64,000 nt of DNA from Pseudomaricurvus alkylphenolicus (lineage in GTDB: Bacteria > Pseudomonadota > Gammaproteobacteria > Pseudomonadales > Cellvibrionaceae), in assembly GCF_011683955.1 (NCBI RefSeq), contig NZ_JAAQPI010000008.1:1-64000 (forward strand), in the 5' to 3' direction. The notes under the pieces were generated by a model, which had not been told where the DNA came from, did no database searches, and saw only the letters and a program-made list of their open reading frames with translations. The number at the start of each line of letters is the position of its first letter. Position 1 is the first letter of the stretch. Positions 15,722-25,753 of the stretch are shown here, piece after piece. The position numbers and the translations under genes were made by a program.

Positions 15722-18055
15722 TCAGGGGGAGGCAGGTGCTGACGGCCATTGCTCCAACATACCCGCATCACGCAATGATGGAACAATCAGCTGCGAGCTG
15801 GCGTCGTTATCGAGGAGAAATACCGGTGGCTGACCCATTTCGGGTGTTCTCCTCAGGGTGACTGCCTGGTCGTAGACGCTGATGGATTCACCGCTCCACA
15901 GGTCAATCCAGGTGCCGGGTGGCAGGAATACACGCCTTGATACTTTCTCGTTACGAGGGGTCAGCATCGGCGCAACCATGATGCTGTCACCGAGCATAAA
16001 CTGCAGTTCGTGGGGAGCCATTTGTTCAAAAACCGTCTGCTCCGGAAAATGCAGCAGAGGATGACGCACCAGTGGCCAGCCGCGAACGCTGGCTTCATCG
16101 ATTAGGGTGCGGCGGTAGGGGAACAGAGCTTTGTGCAGTTGAGCAAATTTCGCGAAATGATCGCGCACTTCCTGGTCATAAACCTGTACGTTGATACCTG
16201 GAGACAGGCCCTCGTGGCTGCGAAAAACAGGCGTGAAGGCACTGACCTCAATCCATCGTTTCAGCAGGTTGCTTCTGCGATGTAGCGAAAACGCCGGAGA
16301 AGGTATACCGTTTGCACCGGGGATGCTTCGCTCGACAAACTCGTCAGGCATCACCCACGCCGCCAGTTGCGGAATTTGCTGGCGAATGGAAGTGTAGCCA
16401 CCAATGTCCGCGTGATTTAACGTCATTCCACTGAGGCCGCTGTTGATAAGGCCAACCACTGCGCTCTGTAAGCCGTCGTGTATATCCCAGCTAGTGTTTT
16501 GGTCACCGAGCCAGAAAAGGGGAGTGATTGCGGGGCTGCGAGTGAAACCGGAGCGCATAAAGAACACGGCGTCTCCGCGCAAACCCAGTTCGCGCACAAC
16601 CTCTGCATTAAGCCGCGCCCATTCCTGGGGGAACTGGTTGTGGAAAGAGAGAGCATCCTGACCACTGTGAAGCTCCACATCTGTCGGAAAGGCTTCACCA
16701 AAATCCGCCATCCAGCCGGAAAACTGATTGACGCTCACTTGTTCCTTGATGACGGACTTAAGCCAGTTAAAGGCTTTAGGGTTGCTTAAATCCACCAGCG
16801 AGGCACTAAAGTCGGTGTTCTTGACTTGATAAATGTCGCCTTGGGCATCGCGTATAAGGAATCCCTGGGATTTGGCTTCCTGGTATAGGTTTCTTTGTCT
16901 GCTGAGGTGCTCCGAGGTGTCCACCAAAAAAGGGTTGAAGTAGCCCATAATGCGAACGCCGTCTCGGTTGAGGCGGTTGACCATGTTGTGCCAGTCCGGA
17001 TAGAGATCCTGATCCCGTTCCCAGTGCCACCACAGCTGGCGCCCATGGCCGTTCAGCGTGATGCGTTGTCCCACCCAGTCCTGGATCCACAGGGCGCTGA
17101 TAGGGGTGTTGGCGGCTTTTAGTTGATCGTAAATCTCCATGACTCGTTGACCGCCACCCTGCAGGGCAACCACTGCTCCATTGTGAATCCACTCCGGCAA
17201 TCTTCGCATCGGACCATTGATACGGGCATTGCTGGTAATGCAGTCGAGCAGTCGTTCGCAACTGGTGAAGCGCAACCTGAGCACCGGTGAGTATGCATGG
17301 ATTTGTGTATTGTCAGGTTGCAGGAAGTCGAACTCGGAAAACTCAGGGTTTTCCAGGGCAATGCTGTAGCGGTGGCTGCTAAGGAATTGAGGCAGGGGCA
17401 TATAGCTGCTCAGCTCGTGACCGGCTGCGCCCTGTGCCTGGCTGTTTACCAAAGTCGAAAGGGGTTCACGGCCGCGACCAACCCCCTGTTCCTGTACCCA
17501 TACGGGAACCCGCTCAGACTTGAAGTTGAGTCGGCTGGTCTGGGCGCCAAAGCCCATTATTATTTCGTCCGATGGTGCGGAAAAGCCTAGGCTCAAATGG
17601 TTGAACTGCGGATTGGAAGTGGACGCAATTATTCTCAATCCGTCCTGATTGACCGATATCCGTATCGCAAAACGCAGCGCGCTGCACTCGCCCGGGCTGT
17701 CGAAATTTCCGGCAATGAGAAGCGAATGGCGTTGGGATTCCGCTTTGTCGATGAGGGGCTGAGTGCAGGTTTCATGAACCGTGATCTGATGTTGGTATGA
17801 GCCGTGGGACTCTGTGAATCGCAAATCAGTTCGATGTGCCTGCAGCAGTTGATTCATGGAGCTGTTCCAGATCAATATTCCCCGCTGGTGATCATATACT
17901 GAGAACTGACTGTCACTGACCTGAACCCGATAGCGGTCACTATCGAACGCGGCCGACATTGTAGCGAGAGAGTGCTCTTCACAACCTGACAGAGCAAGCC
18001 CGGCAAGAACCGTCAATACCCGCAAAACGCCGCTGGCGATCGACAGTGAGGGCAT
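15722..18055 (-). CDS. GH31 glycoside hydrolase lipoprotein, sulfoquinovosidase-like
   Basis: A retaining alpha-glycosidase of family GH31, 777 aa from the ATG at 18055. The N-terminus has a lipobox LALSGC (Cys25), with Glu at +2, suggesting an outer-membrane lipoprotein. The nucleophile is D451 (GWMADFGE) and the acid/base is D518 (FWLGDQN). The 67-residue spacing and the following ADIGGY (Y554, +36) match what I recall of E. coli YihQ (D405, D472, Y508). Residues YihQ uses for the sulfonate (Q288, R301, W304) have counterparts Q325, R339 and W342 in QDWVGQRITLNGHGRQLW. No sulfoquinovose catabolic genes are nearby, so the substrate stays open; an alpha-glucosidase is the alternative. Confidence 0.75.
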   Translation of the reverse strand: MPSLSIASGVLRVLTVLAGLALSGCEEHSLATMSAAFDSDRYRVQVSDSQFSVYDHQRGILIWNSSMNQLLQAHRTDLRFTESHGSYQHQITVHETCTQPLIDKAESQRHSLLIAGNFDSPGECSALRFAIRISVNQDGLRIIASTSNPQFNHLSLGFSAPSDEIIMGFGAQTSRLNFKSERVPVWVQEQGVGRGREPLSTLVNSQAQGAAGHELSSYMPLPQFLSSHRYSIALENPEFSEFDFLQPDNTQIHAYSPVLRLRFTSCERLLDCITSNARINGPMRRLPEWIHNGAVVALQGGGQRVMEIYDQLKAANTPISALWIQDWVGQRITLNGHGRQLWWHWERDQDLYPDWHNMVNRLNRDGVRIMGYFNPFLVDTSEHLSRQRNLYQEAKSQGFLIRDAQGDIYQVKNTDFSASLVDLSNPKAFNWLKSVIKEQVSVNQFSGWMADFGEAFPTDVELHSGQDALSFHNQFPQEWARLNAEVVRELGLRGDAVFFMRSGFTRSPAITPLFWLGDQNTSWDIHDGLQSAVVGLINSGLSGMTLNHADIGGYTSIRQQIPQLAAWVMPDEFVERSIPGANGIPSPAFSLHRRSNLLKRWIEVSAFTPVFRSHEGLSPGINVQVYDQEVRDHFAKFAQLHKALFPYRRTLIDEASVRGWPLVRHPLLHFPEQTVFEQMAPHELQFMLGDSIMVAPMLTPRNEKVSRRVFLPPGTWIDLWSGESISVYDQAVTLRRTPEMGQPPVFLLDNDASSQLIVPSLRDAGMLEQWPSAPASP

Positions 18056-18200
18056 TTTGTCAAGACAGTGCGCTGAGTCTTTAGTGGGGCTCACCAATGC
18101 GAAATCCGTTGAAAGTGCTAACATGGCCGGGTTAATACGAACCATGGCATTAACCGGGGAGACGATCAACCGGATCTTGCCTGATTGCATGGGGAAATAT

Positions 18201-19925
18201 ATGCAAAACAATGTGATGAAAGCGTGCGTGTTCTGGCTTTGCTGGATGCTGGCCAATTGGACTCTTGCAGACACGGCACCCATTATCCGCTATGACAGCA
18301 TTCACCATCCGCTGATTGGTGAGCAGGGCATGGTGGTTTCACAGCATCATCTTGCCTCGCAGGTCGGTGCGGAAATCCTGGAGCAGGGAGGCAATGCGGT
18401 GGACGCTGCGGTCGCTGTTGGCTTCTCTCTGGCGGTGGTGCTGCCAAGGGCCGGAAACCTCGGAGGCGGCGGATTTATGCTGGTCCACCTGGCCGAAGAA
18501 AACAAAACCCTGGCACTGGACTATCGCGAGATGGCCCCTGCTGCCGCGCATCGGGATATGTTCCTCAATGCCGAGGGCGCAGTGGATAAAAACCGCGTTC
18601 GTTTCAGCCATTCTGCCGCCGGTGTTCCGGGAACCGTTGCCGGTCTGGTGCATGCTCAACAGCGCTATGGCAAGTTGAAATTGAAGCAGGTCATGGCACC
18701 TGCCATCAAACTTGCCGACAAAGGGTTTGCAGTCACACATGATCTCGCGGACAAGCTGGCGGCGTACAAACACCTCAAACGCAATCCGGCGACGCTGAAA
18801 GCCTATTACAAGCCCGATGGCAACAGCTATGCCGCAGGGGAGGTGCTACGGCAAAAAGATTTGGCTTGGTCATTACGACAAATCCAGCGATATGGAGAGA
18901 GCGCTTTTTACCGGGGCAAAATCGCTGACAAAATCGTTGCGGAAATGGAGCGTGCGGGTGGCCTGATCACCCGTGAAGATCTTCTGGCCTACCGCGTGGT
19001 GGAGCGTCAACCGGTGGCGGGGAATTATCGCGGTTTGGGGGTGGTCTCAATGCCGCCGCCCAGCTCCGGCGGTGTACATCTATTACAGATGCTCAATACG
19101 CTGGAAACCTTCCCCATGGAAGAGGCCGGTGTCGGCAGCAGCCGTTCCATCCATTGGATGGTCGAGGCCATGAAGTGGGCCTACGCAGACCGCAGCAAAT
19201 ATCTGGGAGACCCCGACTTTGTGGACGTACCGGTCAAGGAGCTGATTGCCAAGGGTTATGGTCAGGCCATTGCCAGGCGCATTCATGGGGATCGGGCCAC
19301 ACCCTCTGCGCAAATTTCTCCGGGCCTTAAGGGGTCGGACGAAAGTCGTGATACTACGCATTACTCTGTTATGGACGCCGATGGCAATGCGGTCTCAAAT
19401 ACTTACACCTTGAATTTCTCCTTTGGTTCAGGGATCACCGTGCCGGGTACCGGGATCTTGCTCAACAATGAAATGGACGATTTCTCCGCCAAGCCGGGTG
19501 CGCCCAATGCCTACGGGCTAATAGGCGCCGAAGCCAACAGTATACAGCCGAAAAAACGCCCTTTGAGCTCTATGACCCCTACGATGGTGTTCAAGGATGG
19601 CAAACCGTTCCTGGTCACTGGGAGTCCTGGCGGGAGTCGTATCATAACCACAGTCTTACAGGTGTTGGTCAACGTTATGGACCACGGATTGAACGTGGCT
19701 GAGGCAGTGCATACGCCGCGGTTTCATCACCAGTGGCAACCCGACAAACTGTTTATGGAGCCGGGATTCAGTGTCGATACTCAGACGTTATTGACGCAAA
19801 AAGGACATGAAGTGCAGCGGGTACGCACTATGGGGAGCGCTCAATCGATTCTCTGGCAGAACGGCCTGTTTTATGGGGCGGCGGATCCGCGGCGACCCGA
19901 TTCCGGTGCCGTGGCACCGAAGTAG
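18201..19925 (+). CDS. ggt: Gamma-glutamyltranspeptidase
   Basis: A periplasmic N-terminal nucleophile hydrolase that removes or transfers the gamma-glutamyl group of glutathione. It has 574 aa, near the E. coli 580. A signal peptide runs through MKACVFWLCWMLANWTLA. The autocleavage and nucleophile Thr opens DTTHYSVMDADGNAVSNTYT, and the glycine-rich GSPGGSRIITTVLQ is the family's oxyanion and substrate-binding loop. I chose 18201 because GGGGA lies 5 nt before it; the frame is open to 18057, but that stretch is the divergent promoter region with the GH31 gene (gap 145 bp). Confidence 0.92.
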   Translation: MQNNVMKACVFWLCWMLANWTLADTAPIIRYDSIHHPLIGEQGMVVSQHHLASQVGAEILEQGGNAVDAAVAVGFSLAVVLPRAGNLGGGGFMLVHLAEENKTLALDYREMAPAAAHRDMFLNAEGAVDKNRVRFSHSAAGVPGTVAGLVHAQQRYGKLKLKQVMAPAIKLADKGFAVTHDLADKLAAYKHLKRNPATLKAYYKPDGNSYAAGEVLRQKDLAWSLRQIQRYGESAFYRGKIADKIVAEMERAGGLITREDLLAYRVVERQPVAGNYRGLGVVSMPPPSSGGVHLLQMLNTLETFPMEEAGVGSSRSIHWMVEAMKWAYADRSKYLGDPDFVDVPVKELIAKGYGQAIARRIHGDRATPSAQISPGLKGSDESRDTTHYSVMDADGNAVSNTYTLNFSFGSGITVPGTGILLNNEMDDFSAKPGAPNAYGLIGAEANSIQPKKRPLSSMTPTMVFKDGKPFLVTGSPGGSRIITTVLQVLVNVMDHGLNVAEAVHTPRFHHQWQPDKLFMEPGFSVDTQTLLTQKGHEVQRVRTMGSAQSILWQNGLFYGAADPRRPDSGAVAPK

Positions 19926-19931
19926 CGAGGT

Positions 19932-21929
19932 CTAATGCTTGTGGTCCAGATGCAAATCGTAGTCACAAACGTGATGTTGGTATTCTGATGCGGGTGCCGG
20001 AGGGGTAAAGCCATATCGTTTCCCCTCCACGGCCAGGAAGCATTGGGCTTCGATAAACACTCGTACCACCTGTGAGTCCAGCATTCCGTCTTTGGCCTCA
20101 AATTCAAGAATGGACAGTGCTCGCTCTCTGGGCATGGCGGGTTTGTAGGGGCGGTCAGAGGCCGTCAGCGCATCGTAGATGTCACACACAGTCATGATGC
20201 GGGACTGGAAAGGAATCTGCTCGGCGGGTAATTGATTGGGATAACCCTTGCCATCCAGTTTTTCGTGGTGAGCACCGGCGATTAAGGGTACATGTTTGAG
20301 CGAATCTGTCCATGGAATCAACCGCAGGAAATCGATGGTGTGATTCACATGTGACTCGATTTCCTTGCGTTCTGCGGTACTGAGGCTGCCCTTGGGGATG
20401 CTGAGTGCCTGGAACTCTTCTTCGCTGATCAGCCCCCGCAGATTGCCATGACAGTCTTGAACCAGATGAGCCTTGATACGTTCGAGGTGTTCAAATGTGC
20501 CTTCGGCCAGCATGGTAGGTTCGTTGGCGGTCAGAATGGCTTCCAGATATTCATCCAGCTGACCACACTCAGTATCCCGCTCGCGTTCAATCTGACTGCG
20601 CAGCTCCGGTGTCAGACCATGTTTGGAGATGGCCAGGTTTAACAGCTGTTCCAATGACTGATTGTGGAGTTTGGATTTCGCCAGTGCCACCCGATAGCGC
20701 AGCATCTCGCAGCCCGCGGTCGAGAGCTTTTTGGCTTTGGTGAGTACATGCTCCCGCACGCCGACTTTGCCAAAATCATGGAGCAATGCGGCAAAGCGCA
20801 GCTCGCGAATCTGTTCCTCCCGAAAGCGAATGTGTTTGAATTCACCAGAAGCGTCAAAGCTGGCCGCCACCGACTCGCACAAGTCTGCCACTCGGAAAGA
20901 ATGACCACTGGTGGTTGGGTCCCTTTGTTCGATCGCGAACACTGACGCCTGCACAAAACCGTCAAACAGGTTATGGACATCATTGAGCAGGCGTCGATTC
21001 TCAATCGCGACGGCGGCCTGGCTGGCCAGCGCCTGCAACAGGGACAAGGCCTCCTGATCAAACGGGTAGACCATGGATTCTGTCAGGGCCGGGATGGTTA
21101 ATTTGCTGTCGGCTTCGCGTTTACGATTGATAAATTCCAGCACACCTACGATTTTCTGTTGCTGGTCGATCATGGGCAGCACCGCCATATTTACGGTGCG
21201 ATAGCCCATGGCCAGATCAAAAGAGCGGTTAAACTGATAGGGCAGATCGTCATCCAGTGTATAAGCGTCATCGATTTTCAGGGTTTCCCCGGTAATGGCG
21301 CTATAGCCGGCAATCGAGGATTTATCCATCGGCATCCGATGTTCTTTGAAGGGGACGTCAATGGAGGCGTTGCGTGTAAGCTTAAACAACAGGCTGGCGG
21401 GTTCTTCACTGTGGTCAATTAAGAATAGTGAGGCAGCGTCGCAATCCAGCAGGCGCTGCCCTTCAGCAAGTATTTTTTCCAGTAATTGTTCAAGATCCGA
21501 TTCGCCGGAAAGTGCTATGCCTACTTCGACCAATCGCTCCAGTCCCTCGCCTTTATTCTTCAGCTGTCGGTTGAGAGATGCATTTTGTTGTCTCAGACGG
21601 GTGTGTTCGGCGGCAAATCCAATGGCTTTCAGGGTCAGTTGGGGATCGGCGCCCCGCGGCAGCACTATGGTTTGTTTGTGGTTCTGCTCAGCAACTTCGC
21701 CGCCGCAGAGGGATTCTGGCAACACCAGTGTGCAGGGTAACTCGGACCAGCTGGCCAGCGAGTGGTGTTGGAGCAAATGGTGGTCCAGCAGGATCACCTC
21801 AGCGCGGTGTTGCTCCCATTGGTCCGGGGAGGTGATGGTAATACCGGCGATATGGGGGTGCCCGAGTTCCAGTAACGATGTAATCGCAAACTCGTGGCTG
21901 TGCGCCAGGGTGATCGCGTGTGCGTCCAT
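19932..21929 (-). CDS. GAF-HD-GYP cyclic-di-GMP phosphodiesterase
   Basis: A predicted enzyme that hydrolyses c-di-GMP, 665 aa. Residues ~1-115 look like a degenerate receiver domain (VILLDHHLL near the phosphoacceptor position, PRGADPQLTLKAI at the end). A short coiled coil and a GAF domain (~130-310) follow, then HD-GYP (~320-650) with LLHDFGKVG and HHEKLDGKGYP, the two metal-binding signatures. An insert of ~100 residues separates them. I chose the ATG at 21929 because GAGAGGA precedes it by 6 nt. It is cytoplasmic with no membrane helix. It converges with ggt and is probably co-transcribed with the solute-binding gene upstream. Confidence 0.85.
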   Translation of the reverse strand: MDAHAITLAHSHEFAITSLLELGHPHIAGITITSPDQWEQHRAEVILLDHHLLQHHSLASWSELPCTLVLPESLCGGEVAEQNHKQTIVLPRGADPQLTLKAIGFAAEHTRLRQQNASLNRQLKNKGEGLERLVEVGIALSGESDLEQLLEKILAEGQRLLDCDAASLFLIDHSEEPASLLFKLTRNASIDVPFKEHRMPMDKSSIAGYSAITGETLKIDDAYTLDDDLPYQFNRSFDLAMGYRTVNMAVLPMIDQQQKIVGVLEFINRKREADSKLTIPALTESMVYPFDQEALSLLQALASQAAVAIENRRLLNDVHNLFDGFVQASVFAIEQRDPTTSGHSFRVADLCESVAASFDASGEFKHIRFREEQIRELRFAALLHDFGKVGVREHVLTKAKKLSTAGCEMLRYRVALAKSKLHNQSLEQLLNLAISKHGLTPELRSQIERERDTECGQLDEYLEAILTANEPTMLAEGTFEHLERIKAHLVQDCHGNLRGLISEEEFQALSIPKGSLSTAERKEIESHVNHTIDFLRLIPWTDSLKHVPLIAGAHHEKLDGKGYPNQLPAEQIPFQSRIMTVCDIYDALTASDRPYKPAMPRERALSILEFEAKDGMLDSQVVRVFIEAQCFLAVEGKRYGFTPPAPASEYQHHVCDYDLHLDHKH

Positions 21930-22071
21930 AGGCGTCCTCTCGACAGGTGTGACCATGTGTATCCACTTTGCGCGCCGCAGGGCCCGAGGTCAATGGTCCC
22001 GGTGTGATGCCGGCCGCAATCCGCTCTCATCATAGCGGTATTTGGCGTTTAATGGCACATCGGCACAAAAG

Positions 22072-22851
22072 CTAGTAGAGATGCGGGCGCAGAAACTTCA
22101 CTCGCTCCCAGTTCAGATCATGCCGACGGTAGATATCATGAACTTCGCCGTTGCTGATTAAGGCCTCCAACCCTTCATCGTAAAGCTCACTGAGGGCGTG
22201 ACCGGATGCCTTGTTCTGAAATAGGGGGTAGAGATTACGCACCAAAATCACCTCTCGACGAAACTTCAGTTCCCGAGCTCCCGGCCGCATCATGGCGATA
22301 CGGACATCGTCAAGGTCATCGATAAAGGCATCCAGCTTGCCTGAACTCACCATGCGGATTCCCTTCCAGCTGCTGTCGACGGTATCGAAGGTGTGTTGGC
22401 GCAAGTCCAGATATTGGTGGTAATCGTAGCCTTCGACCCAGGCCAGGCGCATCCCGGCGTCAGCAAGCAGCTCTTCCCAGTGGTAGGAACTCTTGTGCGG
22501 CATGAGGACCACGACATACTCGGTATCAATAGGAAAGAAGGGCGCGGTCAGCAATTTGGCCTGGATGGAAGCGTCCTGCTGCAGGTGGCGGGGATGCCAC
22601 TCGGCCAACATAAGGTCGATGTTGCCGCGGTAGAGTGACCCCAGTGCCTCATCAATACCCATGCTGCTGGGCTCAATGCGGTAACCGTGGGGCTCATATA
22701 TGCGCTTTAGCAAATCGAAGTAGGCACCGCCGCCTCCAGCCTCACTCTTTGTTGGCCAGTCGAAGGCGCCCACCTTCAGGATTTTGTCGTCTGCTACAGA
22801 GGTGCAACACAGCAGCCAGAAGAAAAAAATAGTGAAAGTAAGCGGGCGCAT
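22072..22851 (-). CDS. Periplasmic solute-binding-like protein (SBP family 3 fold)
   Basis: A 259-aa secreted protein with a signal peptide (to about residue 20, TSVA-DD). The fold pattern is that of amino-acid-type ABC binding proteins: KVGAFDWPTKSEAGGGGAYF, YRGNIDLMLAEW and SSGKLDAFIDDLDDV. No permease or ATPase is adjacent, so it may be a stand-alone sensor input. In many gammaproteobacteria such proteins are paired with c-di-GMP enzymes, and here the HD-GYP gene follows 142 bp downstream on the same strand. GGAAGG precedes the ATG. The ligand is unknown. Confidence 0.7.
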   Translation of the reverse strand: MRPLTFTIFFFWLLCCTSVADDKILKVGAFDWPTKSEAGGGGAYFDLLKRIYEPHGYRIEPSSMGIDEALGSLYRGNIDLMLAEWHPRHLQQDASIQAKLLTAPFFPIDTEYVVVLMPHKSSYHWEELLADAGMRLAWVEGYDYHQYLDLRQHTFDTVDSSWKGIRMVSSGKLDAFIDDLDDVRIAMMRPGARELKFRREVILVRNLYPLFQNKASGHALSELYDEGLEALISNGEVHDIYRRHDLNWERVKFLRPHLY

Positions 22852-22921
22852 GGAGGCCTTCCGTCTAACAGGTTTTCCCCATTATAGACGAAACGCATAT
22901 CACCATGCCCATGGTGTGGAA

Positions 22922-24184
22922 TTACACCCGAAAATTCTTTTTCAGCTTCTTTTCCGCCATCACTTTTTTCAAGCGTGCGTATTGCGGAATGCCGTTCTTA
23001 TAAGGAGGGTAGTCTTCACCCTGGATCAGAGGTTCAAAGTAAGCCCGGCCTTTTTCGGTAATACCAAATCCGTCTCGGGAGATATAGTCGCGGGGCATCA
23101 TCTTCTCGACGTTGGCGATCTGTTCAAGCGGTGCTTCTTCGATGCTCCAGCTGTAGCGTTTACCTTTACCCCGAACAATCGCGGGCATAACTGCGTTCTT
23201 GCCCGCCAGCGCCATTTCCACGGCGGCCTGGCCAACGGCGTAGGCCTGTTCCACGTCGGTGCCGGAGGCAATATGGCGAGCCGCTCTCTGTAGATAATCC
23301 GCGAGTGCCCAGTGGTACTTGTAGCCCAGCTCGCTCTTGATCATGTTGGCAAGTGTGGGCGCCACGCCACCCAGTTGAGTGTGGCCGAAGGCGTCTACAC
23401 TGCCGGAGTCTGCCAGGAAGCGTCCGTCTTTGTACCGAGCACCCTCGGATGCCACTATGGCGCAGAAGCCGTGTTTGCGAACGGTGGATTTCACCTTGCG
23501 GAGAAACTTCTCCTGGTTAAAGGCCACTTCCGGGAACAGAATAATGTGTGGCGCTTCGCCTTCACTCTCCGCGGCCAGGCCACCGGCGCCGGCAATCCAG
23601 CCTGCATGACGTCCCATCACCTCGAGGATAAACACCTTGGTAGAGCTGTCGCACATGGACGCTACATCCATAGCCGCTTCTTTGATGGATACCGCCACAT
23701 ACTTTGCTACCGAACCAAAGCCCGGGCAGTTATCCGTCAAGGGCAGATCATTATCCACAGTCTTGGGCACGTGAATAGCCTGGATGGGGTAACCCATAGT
23801 TTCTGACAGCTGGGAGATTTTCAGGCAGGTGTCGGCAGAGTCGCCGCCGCCGTTGTAGAAAAAGTAACCAATGTTGTGGGCTTTAAACACTTCGATCAGG
23901 CGTTCATACTCGGCTCGGTTTTGCTCCAGGCTCTTGAGCTTATAGCGGCAGGACCCAAACGCGCCAGAAGGTGTGTGTTTCAGTGCGGCGATTGTTTTGG
24001 CGCTTTCTTTACTAGTGTCGATCAGCTCCTCGCGCAGGGCACCGACAATGCCATTGTGGCCGGCGAATACTTTGCCGATGTGCTTCTTGTGTTGCCGGGC
24101 GGTTTCGATGACGCCACAAGCCGAGGCATTAATCACAGCGGTGACGCCACCGGATTGGGCGTAAAACGCATTCTTTTTGGCCAT
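22922..24184 (-). CDS. pfp: 6-phosphofructokinase, pyrophosphate-dependent type
   Basis: Phosphorylates fructose-6-phosphate at C1, probably with PPi and reversibly. It has 420 aa. The PFK signatures are FYNGGGDSADT and HVPKTVDNDLPLTD. The Lys of PKTVDND (Gly in ATP enzymes) and the absence of the GGDGS sequence of ATP-PFK point to PPi use. GRHAGWIAGAGGL is also standard. The ATG at 24184 (MAKKNAFYAQSGGVTAVIN) is chosen over upstream in-frame codons that overlap the divergent mpl promoter. Phosphoryl donor is inferred from motifs, not shown. Confidence 0.85.
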   Translation of the reverse strand: MAKKNAFYAQSGGVTAVINASACGVIETARQHKKHIGKVFAGHNGIVGALREELIDTSKESAKTIAALKHTPSGAFGSCRYKLKSLEQNRAEYERLIEVFKAHNIGYFFYNGGGDSADTCLKISQLSETMGYPIQAIHVPKTVDNDLPLTDNCPGFGSVAKYVAVSIKEAAMDVASMCDSSTKVFILEVMGRHAGWIAGAGGLAAESEGEAPHIILFPEVAFNQEKFLRKVKSTVRKHGFCAIVASEGARYKDGRFLADSGSVDAFGHTQLGGVAPTLANMIKSELGYKYHWALADYLQRAARHIASGTDVEQAYAVGQAAVEMALAGKNAVMPAIVRGKGKRYSWSIEEAPLEQIANVEKMMPRDYISRDGFGITEKGRAYFEPLIQGEDYPPYKNGIPQYARLKKVMAEKKLKKNFRV

Positions 24185-24343
24185 TGGATGGAAAACCTTG
24201 TCTCGTAAAAGGCGCGCATCATACGCCAGTCTGGTCGAAAATTCACCGCTTCGGTGAAGAAAGTTGCCCTGCAGCGCTCTGCAATAGCGGGCTTCTCCCC
24301 GGCCGTGATAAGCTGGAGCCAAATCCAGTCATTGTTCTTCTCT

Positions 24344-25753
24344 ATGCACATTCATATTCTTGGGATCTGCGGCACCTTTATGGGCAGTCTGGCCCAGCTG
24401 GCCAAGTCCCTGGGTCACAGGGTCACAGGCTCTGATGCCAATGTTTATCCTCCCATGAGCACTCAACTGCAGGCGGCGGGGATCGACCTTATTGAGGGCT
24501 TCGACGTTGCCCAATTAAAGCCGCAACCGGATCTGGTGGTAATCGGCAATGCCATGAGTCGCGGCAACCCTGTGGTGGAGGAAGTCCTGGACCGTGGGCT
24601 GGCCTATACTTCGGGGCCTCAGTGGCTGTGTGATTATCTGCTGCAGGATAAATGGGTATTGGCGGTGTCCGGTACCCACGGTAAAACCACGACGGCCAGT
24701 ATGCTGACCTGGGTGCTGGAATTTGCGGACATGGAACCCGGTTATCTGATTGGAGGCGTTCCCAAAAACTTCGACACCTCGGCGCGTCTGGGTGGCAGCC
24801 CGTTCTTTGTGGTAGAAGCCGATGAATACGACAGTGCATTTTTCGATAAACGCTCGAAGTTTGTGCATTACCGACCGCGCACCCTGATCATCAATAATAT
24901 GGAGTATGATCACGCAGATATATTTCCCGATCTTGCGGCCATTCAAACGCAATTTCATCACGTGGTGCGGACGGTGCCCGGCAACGGCCTGGTTGTCTGT
25001 CCCCAAGGCGATAAAGCGATTGCAGCAACACTGGAGCGAGGCTGTTGGACACCCCAGGAAACCCTCGGCATTGAGGGACAATGCGCCCAGGACACCACTT
25101 GGCAGGCACGGCTCAGCAGCGACGATGGTTCGGGATTTGAAATCCTGCATCGGGGACAATCTGCCGGGGAAGTGAGCTGGGGGCACACCGGCCTCCATAA
25201 TGTCTGTAACGCACTGGCGGCAGTAGCGGCAGCTCGCAACGTGGGGGTGATTCCGGAGCTGTCGGTGCAGGCGCTTTGCGCCTTTGAAGGTGTGAAGCGG
25301 AGGATGGAATGTCTCGGTTCGGTGGGCGGTATTAAGGTATACGATGATTTTGCCCATCATCCCACTGCCATCGCCACCACTCTGGAGGGGTTGCGGGCAA
25401 AGGTGGGCGAAGAACCTATCCTGGCCTTGATTGAACCAAGGTCCAATACCATGCGGATGGGCATTCATCGAGAAACCCTGGCTCAGTCTACGGCAGCAGC
25501 GGATCAGGTGATCTGGTATCAACCTCCCGGTGTCAATTGGGATCTTGGCTACTTGCAAGAACAGTCCCCCGTGCCCGCTCAGGTTCTGGGCGATATGGAG
25601 CAGCTGCTAAGCGCTTGCCTTGGGTCGAGCGATCGAGGGAGCGAGAGTGTCGCCCATATCGTTATCATGTCCAATGGCGGTTTTGGAGGAGTACACCAAA
25701 AACTGCTGCAGGCGTTAAGAAGCCGAGCCGATAAAGGGGCACATCATGGCTGA
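24344..25753 (+). CDS. mpl: UDP-MurNAc:L-Ala-gamma-D-Glu-mDAP ligase (murein recycling)
   Basis: Attaches recovered tripeptide directly to UDP-N-acetylmuramic acid. It has 469 aa in the Mur ligase layout: an N-terminal domain ([20 protein letters not shown]), the ATP loop [13 protein letters not shown] (near 110), a central domain with [16 protein letters not shown], and a C-terminal domain with [11 protein letters not shown]. The GTFMGSLA motif separates Mpl from MurC. The frame opens earlier (24254), but 24344 gives the family N-terminus. It overlaps ubiX by 8 nt. Confidence 0.93.
   Translation: MHIHILGICGTFMGSLAQLAKSLGHRVTGSDANVYPPMSTQLQAAGIDLIEGFDVAQLKPQPDLVVIGNAMSRGNPVVEEVLDRGLAYTSGPQWLCDYLLQDKWVLAVSGTHGKTTTASMLTWVLEFADMEPGYLIGGVPKNFDTSARLGGSPFFVVEADEYDSAFFDKRSKFVHYRPRTLIINNMEYDHADIFPDLAAIQTQFHHVVRTVPGNGLVVCPQGDKAIAATLERGCWTPQETLGIEGQCAQDTTWQARLSSDDGSGFEILHRGQSAGEVSWGHTGLHNVCNALAAVAAARNVGVIPELSVQALCAFEGVKRRMECLGSVGGIKVYDDFAHHPTAIATTLEGLRAKVGEEPILALIEPRSNTMRMGIHRETLAQSTAAADQVIWYQPPGVNWDLGYLQEQSPVPAQVLGDMEQLLSACLGSSDRGSESVAHIVIMSNGGFGGVHQKLLQALRSRADKGAHHG

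Noticed and set aside
24515-25558. 347-codon antisense frame in mpl
   Set aside because: mpl is certain; the antisense frame lacks any domain and is rich in His/Arg/Gln.
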